Positions 45,722 through 57,800 of a DNA stretch of 64,000 nucleotides are shown piece after piece. The position numbers and the translations under genes were made by a program. The notes beneath the pieces are model-generated. The model was not told the origin of the DNA and did no database searches. It saw only the letters and a list, made by a program, of their open reading frames with translations. Each line of letters begins with the position of its first letter. Position 1 is the first letter of the stretch. This DNA is from Bugula neritina (Eukaryota; Bryozoa; Gymnolaemata; Cheilostomatida; Bugulidae), in NCBI GenBank assembly GCA_964035545.1, contig OZ037766.1:14063222-14127221 (forward strand), in the 5' to 3' direction.

Positions 45722-45930
45722 ACAATGTGTAATGTAATGTACAATATGTAATGTATAATGTGTATTGTAATGTATAATGTGCAATGTAAGGCATAATGTG
45801 CAATGTAATGTATAATGTGCAATCTAATGTATAATGCTCAATGTAATGTGTATTGTAATGTATAATGTGCAATGCATTGTATAATGTGCAATGTAATGCA
45901 TAATGTGCAATGTAGTGTGTAATATAACTA
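45722..45930. repeat. short-period repeat field upstream of the receptor gene
   Basis: About 200 bp built of variants of aatgtataatgtgcaatgta, with period about 20 and sub-period about 9-10. It lies 265 bp before the receptor kinase ATG, so within any promoter or 5' leader. Confidence 0.85.
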
Positions 45931-46194
45931 TTGTCTAATAATAATGTGATTGGTATAAAAATTTATAGCCAATTGAATTATAGTTTCATATTAAAAAATC
46001 TCTCGGCTTCAAAAGGCATTATAGAATTACAAAAATAGTTTTCTTTGACAAATTTCTAACTTATGCTAAACTTATCAATAGAGAATTCAATAATAAACTT
46101 TTAAAAAATATGTTTGTGCATTTCTTTATTTTCCAATTTCCCAATCACCACTTCCATGTAGTAGAAGTCTCTGCTTGTTTGTTTTAGATTGAAG

Positions 46195-48815
46195 ATGAAC
46201 CAACTCAGCATGGCCCACCTTTTCACTCTTGCATTACTGGTTATTCTTCACGTACCTCTGGTTTCCTCTTTACGAGACCTAATTAATGTTGACAATGAAC
46301 TAGACAATCAGGCGGAGCTAGATTATAGCACTGCCATGAATGGAAGGCTGATCAATGCTGCACAATACAAGACTGCGACATTGGAAAATGGAACTAATTG
46401 TTCCTTTAGCCGAAAAGTGGTACGGTCCATACGGTCATATCCACCAAATTTGTCCATTGATGGAACTATTTCTGATGGAACATCAATACAGGTCAACTGT
46501 GCTGACTTATGCTCTGAAATTGGTACTGCTGCCGTTACTGATAACACACCTAGTGGCAGCTTAACCAAGTTGCAGTCCTCAGAAAATGCAATTCAGAGTT
46601 CAACTTCGACGGATGCCACATACGTAATGGCCTTTACTGTTGACAGGTAAAACTCAACATCTTAAAAAAAATTAATATTGATGATTTGTATATATGCAAG
46701 TAAATTTCTTGCCCAGCTGTGATATACAGGCTTACTTTTAAAAAGCTACTGCTTATATATGTCCTAGCACAGCTGGTTATTTAACAACTATTTGTGATTA
46801 ACTTGTCCTATACATCTTAACATGCGTGTATCCCCTTTAATTAATTCATCCCCATTATCAGAATGAATGTATGCTGTTAAACTTCGGTTGCATTCCGTTT
46901 GGCTGACACTGTAGGGTATTAGTAACACCAATCTTAGAAAGCAATTTGAGCAATGCTGCAACCGGTTAAAGTGCTCTCTGAAATTTACTGAAGTAGCTGA
47001 GGGGTGCTAGTCCTACATGGAGAACCACTGCCTTACTGTTATGCATTGGCAAAACTTGTTACTTTCAGTCACATGCTTGTTTATCATATTAAGCAGCCCT
47101 AAAATGGCCCTCTTTGCCCAGGTGATTCTTTATGGGGACATAATTTTATGATCAAAACTAGCAGCTCATCAGGCTAAAATCTAAAATTACCATTTATTAA
47201 ATTATCATTGCTGAACATTTTTTTCATAAAGGATCAGGTTGCCATGTTATGACTGCGTTGTCTAAAAATTAGCTTTGCTATTTTTGTTGAAAATTACAGA
47301 CTAATTTTGAATATTAATAACTGAGTGGTAAATATACTCAGCACCCTACTTGCAGCCAGAAGACTCATACAATTTATTCACCCTGGTTTTTTTTAATCTA
47401 ACAGCTAACCAGGAACCAGTTTTACTACTCTTTAGTTGGCCATGTTTGTGCAGAAACTCCTCTGACCATATTTTTTGTATAACTTCTCTGATTGGTGAAT
47501 ATTAATAGCAATTTTGACTAACTATGCACTCTACAGCAGTAAATATCTCATTAAAAAATTAAAAGATATTTTTGATGAAAGATGAATAGTGGAAAGTTTA
47601 CATGTATGTCAATTGTTTTGGTGGAAATGAAGTATCACAACTTGACTGTAAAGTCAGCTAGCTTCAGTTATTGGTTGCCATCTGAGTGTCTTGTGGGACA
47701 GTTAGTCACACTTCATATTCACCAAGCCAAAAGTATATTTTTTAAAGTTTTAGCCAATATATTATACATATGTTGAAATGCAGTTTTATGACTTAATTTG
47801 CATCAAATCTGCAAAATTCTAAAAAATCTCATTTATATATACTGTCTTTATGGGAGCTCTAAACTTACCAGTCAAATTAAATGTGGCTGCACAAAGTAAT
47901 ATGTCATCCGTTGTTATTACCATCATCTAACTTGATGTACTCTCAATATTAAATAAAATAGAATGCCTTAAGTAGCTTTGAAAGTATGGGGTGCACGTAA
48001 TTATTAAACTAAAAGCAAGGTTGTATGAAAATATTCAATATATTATTTAGTTATGTATTTCTAGCTTTGCCTTATTTGAGAGAGCTAAACTGTTTATATC
48101 TGTAATGACTAATCTCTAATAGCTGCACCTGATTTTATTAATAGTTTTTTATAGTACAATATAGTTTTATTTTTTATTTGCAGCTTTGCTGAATCCTCTT
48201 TAGAGAATTTCCTGAACGTCATTTTCAGTAGAAATACTTTGAACTATAGCACAACCTTGGAAATAGCAAAATTAGATGAGCCTGGTAAATACTTGCTCAA
48301 GTTTAGATCAGAATTAAGAAATACGCTCAAGGTTATAGAATTGAATGAAGACCAGGAGTACTACCTCACCACTATGGTATTATATTGTAATTCTGTATTC
48401 TTATAGTCTAATGTATAGTATTCCTCTAAGGAAGTTGCTTTTTATAGTGTATAGTTAGTTCTAAGCCCTAAGGTATCGTAGCCTGTTGGCTAGGCAAATG
48501 AGTTACCTAATCTTTTCACATTTTTACGATGATGTCACACTATTTTTAAATTTCTATATGCAAATAGTAAAATTTTTCAGTCAGCCAGTATCCAGTCTTT
48601 ATTTCTTTTGCTGCTGATAAAATAGAGCAATGTTTTACACTTTGTATATAATTCCGGTAGGTTGACAGGCAAACTCAAAGCACGGTGATGATGTTAGATT
48701 CACTTGAAGTTCAACAGATTCTCGCAGTGCCCCACTCTTATATTCTAGAGGATACCTCTACATTCACCTACACAATTCAAGATTGGAAAATATATGACAG
48801 GCTTTTGACTATGCA
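46195..48815 (+). CDS. receptor exons 1-3: signal peptide and unassigned N-terminal region
   Basis: Exons 46195-46646, 48184-48376 and 48661-48815 encode residues 1-266. Residues about 1-27 are a classic secretion signal ([18 protein letters not shown]). The rest has N-glycosylation sequons (NGT, NCS, NLS, NYS) and scattered Cys, so it is extracellular, but I do not recognise a domain. It could be an N-terminal extension of the LamN domain that follows, or a small independent fold. Exon 2's donor (atg|gtatta) was chosen because reading on reaches a stop in 8 codons. Confidence 0.8.
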
Positions 48816-51800
48816 GTAAGTTGAAGGAGTTTCAAGTGGAACAAAGTGCTGTGTAATTCAAGGCCATTAATGATTTAAGACTATTTTCAAACAAGAACTG
48901 TACAAAATAAATGAGAAAGTCAAAGCCAATTGAAATTTAGCCAGTAGTGTTGGTCCAAGAAGGTCAAAGTCAAGCTAGGGCTGAATAGTCTTGCAAAAGT
49001 ATCTTGGCTACAACTTAAATACAACTTCAAAGTTGGATACTCAATTACATTTACTTTAGAGTTTATCCCCCCCCCCCCTCAAAATCCTCAATTAACGCAT
49101 TAGTTTGGGCATCCTGACTGTAGCCTTGTGACAATTAGGAACGATAGTTAGGAACAATCCACATTAATAAAACCTTAAAAAATGTAACTTATTTTTGTTT
49201 TTGTTATTTATTAATATTATTGGTCAGTTCTTAAATAATAGCTATGGCACTAGTTGTTTATGGTAAGTGAAAACAGATTTTATTTCATATGGCTAATGTA
49301 AAATATAATATATCATATAGATAATATTATATATAATCTAGATAGTATTATATAGATAATAAAATATTCATAATAGTAATATGAAAATTCATTTTGATGC
49401 TGTTCAGTTTGAATTTAGAATAATTACGAATCAATATTGAAGTCATTTCAGTTTTGTCATTATTGGCTATACTTGGCTATTAAAAAGACTAAAAGCACAA
49501 CAAGAGTTGCCATAGTGATAGTTACAATAACCGTGACTCATAGCTGACCATTATGGTATTAATGTATAACATTACATGTTGAAACAGTTTTCAATAAAGT
49601 TAGTAAATATTTATAAGCTTGCCTGAACATTGTTTTCAAAGACTAAAGTTGAATTGAACAGTTTAGAAATTAAACTAGACAAGGTTCAATTTTCAAGTCA
49701 TTTAGTTAAGCAAATTTGAACAAGGAGTTTCAAGCACCATGGAGTTGAAAAATTTTGATGCACCTAGTTTTGAAGGACATTTTGTTAATTGCTTTAAACT
49801 TGTTTAACACTCCTCACATTTTGTATTGCTAGAAAGCATAAAATATATTCAATCCAGTTACTATCGTATATAGATATTTACGTTTCAAAATACTTTTTTT
49901 TCAAAAAAACTGAGATTTAGAGCATCTAATAACTGCACATATGACTGAAAGACTCTTTTCAGCTCTCTATTATACAACTTCTTCTAATTTTATATTGCAC
50001 AGAATGAGTAAACCTCATGTTTTTGGAGTTAGCAAGTTTTGAAACAAATGAATGGAGTTCAGCACCAATTTTAATTAATAAAAATTTTCAACAGTTTTGC
50101 TTCAAAACTAACTTTATTGTTATAAAAAGATATTTAATTTGATTTGCATCATGTTTGCACATTTTAGAGAGTTGCACAAAATAATGAACGACGGCAAGGA
50201 GCTGATGGCTCAGACAGGAAGACAATGTAGCTGCCCTCAACAGTTTCCACTATTTACCAGATGGCGGCATATCTCTGATGATGTTTGGAGTGGACTCGAC
50301 TGCCATTCCTTGAATGGTTCCACAGCAAGTCGTATCAATCCCAACTCCCACGACATCCAGTTTACTACAGATGGGGATGACTTAACTTACTGGATATCAT
50401 CAACTGACCCTGTGTTCACCAAGATAACAATTGATCTAGGCACCACATATGAGGCAAGCAAGATATCATTCTCATATTTATCTAAAGGATTAGTTGCCTT
50501 AGGAGTTGTATGCAAACACTTGAGTGTATAAAGATATAAGAAAGAAATCCCATAATGACTAATTATATTTTATACAGATATTCTATGCCACTCTTGCCCT
50601 ACTCACTGTACCTGAACATCTGGTCATTACCAAGACTTTCGGTAACACAGAAGATGTACTTTTCTTAGCTACAAATGATTGTTCTTCTACATCCAACCTG
50701 CCCAACGGTTTGCCTCGGGGAAGTCCATTACGGTGTGAAACCGACATGGCAGTTCATGAAAGGTATTCCTTTTGGTGACTTGAAAGAAATTGAAATATTT
50801 TTATTAAAATATTTTAATAAATCAGACTTTTGATTTAATAACAAATGTTTAACTTATGCCATTCTGTATTTACTAACAAAAATTGAAAATACTATAAAAT
50901 ATAACTAGGGAATATTTTTTGCACTTTGTAAGCCTATAGATATAGAAAACATACTTGAAACATGTTTGCAAAAATGATGTGTGATATAAGTATTAATTAA
51001 ACAATACCGCAAGTTATCATCACAATATTTTAATTACACAAAAAAAATGTATGATATTTTTATAGGAACACAGAATCTTCAACAGTTTAATTGACATTTT
51101 TTCAATTTCTCACTAGAGCTAGCTTAACCTTTGTTTTGTACAACACACATAGCCATTATAGTCCTTTCACTATTAGCAACTCATTGTTTTGTAGTGACGC
51201 TGGTAATGACCTATCAGGCGTTATGTTGCTGGATTGGGCAAACACGTTTCTGGTTAAGAATTTGCAGATAGATCTCAACTCATTCCATGCAGCAAGATTA
51301 GACGGAAAGTTTAGCGCGAAATCAGTGTCTATATACATGTATGGGTATGAAGCTCTGGCTGTTGTACACGCAATTCACGAAATAAAAATATATGGAAGGT
51401 TAGTTGACACTTTTGTGTGAAAGTGTATGTAAATAGTGTAGGACTTCACTGGTCCATCTTCCATGTTTGCTATCATAGCACATAGTCATTACTGGACCAT
51501 AACAGCTTGTCACTCAACTGTCCGAATATTTAATAAAACTGAGGTTGAGATTAATTGGAATACGATTACTGGTAAAAAGATCTCATTTGCAGCTATAAAA
51601 AAAAATTGATAAAGTTTCAACAGTCATATTATCTGAGAAAACATTTGTAGTTGTCCAAAATTGCTCTTCCTGAATTCTGATAGGCATAAAAATATCTGTG
51701 AGAATGAAATTTATGTCAAAATATAGTATCTCAATAATTTAATTATCTGGCGAATTTATTAAGAAAAAAAAATGTGATTAAATCTGGCAGCTTTGATAAT

Positions 51801-54800
51801 TATTTTATCATAATTCTTTATGGGAAAGAGATATGATTTTCAAGTTTGCCATTTTTCAGTTATATGCTGCTGCCAAATACTCATTGTCAATTGCAACTTC
51901 CTCGTTGCTTAATATCTTAGTTTGTTATACCCGAATAGAACAGAGCAAAGTGGGGATAGGTGAAAAAAAAAATATGTTTGTTATAAGTGCTGTATTATCT
52001 GTAGCTGTGGCTGCTCTCCACGTGGAGAATGTAGCCTTGAGAATGTTGATAGTAGTAGTGTGAGTGCTACTGGTACCAATGGAGCTTCTGGAGTATCGGG
52101 CCCACTGAGCAGAGTAGCTAGAAGTGCTTCAAGAATATTGCCTCTTCCTGATTATGTTCATTTTGGCTACACCTTTCAAGAAGTCTATGGATATAAGTAA
52201 GATTATTTGTTTTATATCAAAGCATACATGCCTGGTTGTTCATTTGATTTATTGTTTGTGCGCAATGTATGGTATTGATTTTACTTAATTTTGGTTGTTA
52301 TAGAAAATTTCAACATTTTTGCCAGCACCTACATTTGACAAGAGAATTTTATACTTCAAGAAAAAATATTTTGTATTTCTTTCAACTCTAAAGAAAGAAA
52401 TCAATTCCTATTTTATGGGGCAAATGACTTTTTGGTGTAAAAGTCCTGATGCAAAATTATAATTATTTTCTTTCTTATTTGTAAGGTGTCAACTTATATT
52501 ATGTTGAAAACCTGTAATGGTTTGAGATTGTCTAGCATCTTGCATATCAGGAAGTTTAACTAGATTATGTTCTGTTGGTTTCTGAGTGACGCTTGGCAGA
52601 GTCAAAAGCTCTTGAAAGTTTCCTCAAGTCTAAATTATGGAGAATCTTCAGTTTACTTTATAAATCTAACATTAACATGCATGGATTGGTAATAATTGTT
52701 AGCATGTTTCATCCGTATTACAGTTATTGTATTCTTATAATACTCTATAGATGCGACTGTAGTACAGGATATTCAGGACCTCTCTGTGAAGATTGCGCAA
52801 CTAGTTCCTACAAGATTGGAGAGGATTGTGTCGACTGTAACTGTTATAGTGATGCTGCTAATGCTCTAAATCAGTCGTGTGATGCAAGTGGCCAGTGCTT
52901 CTGCGATATGAGTAGACTTCAGCAAACTCAATACCCGAATAGAAAATGTGTAGGTTTTGATGCAAACCATTTAACTCTATAGAAAGTAGCTCCTAATTTA
53001 GCAGTTGTAATGTATTTAGTTTCGCTTAATACAAAGATGTCAATTTTAAAGCAGTAAAATATTCTGAAATTTCATTAAATTGCTTTTAGTTATATATTTT
53101 ATATTTATTCTCAACTCCGACAAAAAACTGCAGTAAACATTTTGTATTAATTATATAAAGATTTTATACCAAAATAGGTAATATTATGTTAATTTTATTT
53201 TCCCAGCACCCGTTTGTGAGCAGCATAAAACCCTCCTTTGGGCCCTTAGCCGGAGGTACTTTAATTACTATTACTGGAGGTTGGCTCAAAGATGTCCCGT
53301 ATGCCACTATAGGATTAGAAAAATGCTATGTCTTAGAAAACAGGTCAGCTTTACTTAATGTTGAATTGAAGCTTTTTCAGGTAGTGAAGTGTTTTGACAG
53401 CATAATATGAAGTTAGTATACCTCATAGACTTGAGTATACATTCAAAACCAGTTGTAGGTGTTCAAGACATTGAATTCTCAAATTTGTGAACTTACAAAA
53501 TAATAAAATTAGTTCACTTTTCTTATGATTTGTTTTTTTAAATGAATATAATTATATAATTATCTTGATTTTGCAAAAGAATTATGAATTGAGCTGTTGC
53601 TAGTTTTAGATCATGTTGATTTCTTTTTGTTTGAAACTAAATTCAAACTTTTGGCGCTGTGTGCGTATAGCAATATATACCATCTTTATTAGTTCACCGA
53701 CATATGCCCTTTCTTCAACAGTTGAATGCTCAGTCATCAAATGTTAAATATAAAAATCTACTATTTTAGGCTAGCTGTAATGTGTCTATCACTGCGTTTT
53801 CATCACTTCAGGTTATGCGAACGGATGTTTCAACCAATGTTTGGAAACAATTGCATAGAATGAAACCACAGTCATAAGTTCATGCAGGCCGAAACCCCAA
53901 ACCCCTATGTACAAGGATCTGTACATTTAAGCAAAGGAAATGCAGTGTATATAAAAATATGAGTCACCCACAATATGTAAGACTGAAGTTACTCTTCTAA
54001 ATTCTTGTTGTTGAGAAAACTTGTGTTTTTCTTTTAGCACACACACTGACTCTCAGTTTTCTTGTCTCACACCAGAAGCAAGTAGTCCAGCGTCGGTTAA
54101 AGTAAATGTGACAGACATTGATTCTACCACGACAAGATTTACGTACAAACCAAACCCTAACATCACCTTAATTGGCAGAGTAGAAGTTACCACAAGGTAG
54201 TTATGTTCTCCCATATTAAGCTTTAGTTTTTTTGTCGAGTGGAAGGTGAGTTCCTTCAACTTAAAAACATAAAGTTCAAATTTAAATCCAATTAAAAAAT
54301 CCACCATTGTGATTTGAAAGTTGCACTACTTTTGTTGTTTCTCTGAATATTTTTATAAAAAATCATACAAAGTTTTAGTTTATTAGTAGAAATTAATGCC
54401 ATTTGCAAAGTTTGTTTTAAAGTTTGAAAATCATAAATTGGTGGTTGTTTGTACTTTGATAACGAATAACATCTACTTATTCGTACAAGAATTTTCTGTA
54501 TATTTATATATTTTATATATATTATACATAATTTAATGTTATATGATAAATTGGGCTTCAAGTAGTTCTTAGCTTTATATTAGTTTATTCATCTTTACTG
54601 TGAACTGCCTGGCTAATATCCAGTCACGTTGGGTTGGGCTGAGACTAGGCCACAGGTACCCAAGCAGCAGTTTGTAAGATCATAGTGTGCTCATAGCCCA
54701 AGAGGGGGGTTTCTAAGAGGATAAAGGATCAGTATAAATATGCTGACTAAACTAACATCAGGTGTTACAAACAGCAACTTATCAGCTGCCAAACTATAGT

Positions 54801-57800
54801 TGATTTATAGTTTGCAAGTTGTGGGTATCTAGAAGATAAAACTGTATGGCAACTTTGTTTCTTGGTTACACTTGCAGTGACTGTAGGGGTTGTTGGAGAT
54901 TGCCACTTGCTGTGTGGAACTGCATGAACTCTGCAGTATCATCATATTAATTACATTTGTTGAAGAGAAGTAGATTTTGGTAAAACCTGAAAATGTTGTA
55001 TACTTTGTATATTCAATGCGTTTTATTTAATTTTGTAGCGGAGGTGTGGACATCCCCATAGCTGGTACAAATCTGGACTCCATTGCTAATCCCAAGATAC
55101 AGGTTACCATCATCTGTAAATCAACTAGTGAGGAGATCGCAACTCTCCAAGGGGTAAGTAATATCGTAATTAAATTTTAAACCTTTCATTTGATTTCTAG
55201 TTGGTCAAACTTGGTAGCCATTTAAACACATTCATAAGAATAAAAAAGGTTGTTGATTTCACTTGTTGACTACTAAAAGCTCAAACATTAAATACAAACA
55301 ACCCGTAGACAGCTTCAAACAACCAATCAATAGGCCAGGCTTATAAACACTCTGCTTAGCCTTTGTTCCTAGGTTTGGTGGTCTGAAAATAGATTTTCTC
55401 ATTCTGTTCAATTCTATTAAATGTCACACATTGAGAATCTAGAAGTTGTATCACAGCGCTCTATAATATTGTCTATTGTTAGAGCTGAAATTTTAACTTC
55501 AATATCATTGCAGTCACTTATGAGAGATTTTGTATAGTAAACTATATTTGTGAGAAGTATAAAATGACAAAGAAATACTTTGCTGTTTTTTTATATCAAC
55601 CCTTATGAATTCGATTTTTTGCTTGAGGCCTTCAAAGTTATGCTCATTAGTTGAATAAAATGTGGCTTGTAGAGTTCCATATTCTAGTATCATAAAAGTG
55701 AATAATGTAATTAGCTCTAATAATAGAGAGCATTTTGTAAAACCAATTAATGAAAAACAGTGAAATCTGAAAAGACAATATAACTGAAAAAATTAAAACT
55801 AGTAAATATTGATTAATAACATTCCGATGTAAAATACTGAAGTATTTGGTACACTTCTTTCATGCTAAATCTTTTAGTATAAAGTGTAAAGCACGAACAT
55901 GTTCAGGTATTTCAAACTGCATACTAGAAACTGATGTTAGTTGGTGCTGTGCTATATAACATATCTTGTATAGCAATGTTGAATAATATATGTTTAGTAA
56001 TGTAATGTAACAGCAACCATATTTTTTAAATATATTGCCAATTGCTAAAAAAATTGTAGAAACATACTGTATCGAATGAATAAAATAAAAAAGCTAAAAT
56101 TTTTTTTAACCATTTATGTATCCTGTGTATCGTATTACAGTGAGCATGTGTGTGTCATATTTAGGATTGCAAGGCTTTAGACTCTCAGAACATGAACTGT
56201 AAAAGTCCCGACTTTACTGGCTCCCTTCAGAATAGTCGCTGTGTTGCCAGCCCGAGTGGGAGGAGGAAGAGGGCCGCGGGAGACAACTCTGACCTCTACG
56301 AGTTCTCTATTGGCTTTGTGTTGGACGGCGTGGAGGAGTTTGAAAAGGCTAAAGACTCTCCTTGGCTCGAAAAGACATCTCAAATGGTGGTGCAGCCCAA
56401 CCCTGTTGTCTTGCAGTTCAGTGAAAGCAACAGAATCCGAGTTGTTAAGTCTGACCATCAACAACTGGAAATTTCTGGCCAGAACATGGAGTCAGGTTAG
56501 TTGATGATCTTCTGTGACTCGAGTTTAAATAATTAGCCAACGGCTATCAGGTTTTCACTGGGATATTCAATTCTAGGCACAGTAATTCAAGACTATATGG
56601 TTAAGATTGGAGTTGGGAACTGCACTACTGCTGTCTTATATCACAACCTGTTAAAGTGCGAAATGCCTGCTCAGCTGCCTGAGGCTGGTAATGATTGGGT
56701 CGCCAGTCCATACGATGAACAAGTGAAAATACCAGCAGTTGTGGTGAGTCTTACCCATTCCCATTGTACAAATGCTAGTTACTATCTTTTGCTGCAATGC
56801 TTGTGTTGGCCATTAATCCTTCATCAATGAGTTGTTATGATTGCATTGATACTTCACCAAGAAGTACCACTTATATAAATGTGCAAAAAATAATCTAATC
56901 ACCTATTAAGGTTACTGGCATAAAGCCACCAACTAAAATAAAACTTTATTAGCAAAGCTGTATTCAGCTAAAGTTTAGTAACTTTAGAATTAAATGAACT
57001 TTCTTCACACTGACATTCAATAAAGTTAGTGAGCATTTACAGTATGGAGCTAGTGTTGCCATATTCAAACAACACTTTCTTGTATCAAAGAACATATGAG
57101 ACTTTTTCAAACAACTATTTCATGGCCATTTATTCATTGTCCTTTGCTGTCTCTAAAAGGAGCAAATAGATTGTAGTATCATGTGTTACAGGTAACCGTT
57201 GGAAACATACACACCCAGGTAGGCTACTTAGTGGAAGAACCTGTGATGCAGCCGCAGAAAGGACAACATGTAGCCACAGCAGTTGCAGTACCTGTTGTAG
57301 TGGTGTCTCTTCTAGTAATCTGTGGAGTGGCAATATTTATAATTGTACGCAGAAAGCAACATATCCAAGTGAAGAAAATAAATAGCTCAATGAAAATGTC
57401 AACAAGATACGTTCATGGTATGTATGACCAAAGAATATTATATTACATTATATCATATTATAGCATACTATGCTATGCTATATTATATTATATTATATTA
57501 CATTTTATTATGTAATATTGTATTATAGTACATTGCATTATATTGTATTATACTATATTATATTACATTATATTATATTATTTTATACTACATTATATTA
57601 TGTTATACTATATTGTATTATATTATATTTTATTATCATCTATTTTTATTATTTAATATTACATTATATTATGTTATATTGCAATATAATATACTGTAGT
57701 ATATTATATTGTATTATATTATACTGTACTATGTTATCTCATACTACATTATATTATATTATACTGTACTATGTTATCTCATACTACATTATATTTTATT

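Larger units (their letters stand above)
38764..46194. other. intergenic region between supervillin and the receptor kinase gene
   Basis: About 7.4 kb with no gene recognised. It holds a 30-bp minisatellite (43381-43770), a G15 run (44187-44201), a tRNA-like SINE relic (44345-44510), a TCTA microsatellite (about 44797-44829) and a short-period repeat field (45722-45930). An open pair near 42209-42529 on both strands has no similarity I recognise. A TATAAAA at 45954 is 235 bp before the kinase ATG, and a good acceptor (gtttgttttag, ending 46187) just before the ATG suggests an unseen 5' UTR exon upstream. Confidence 0.6.
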
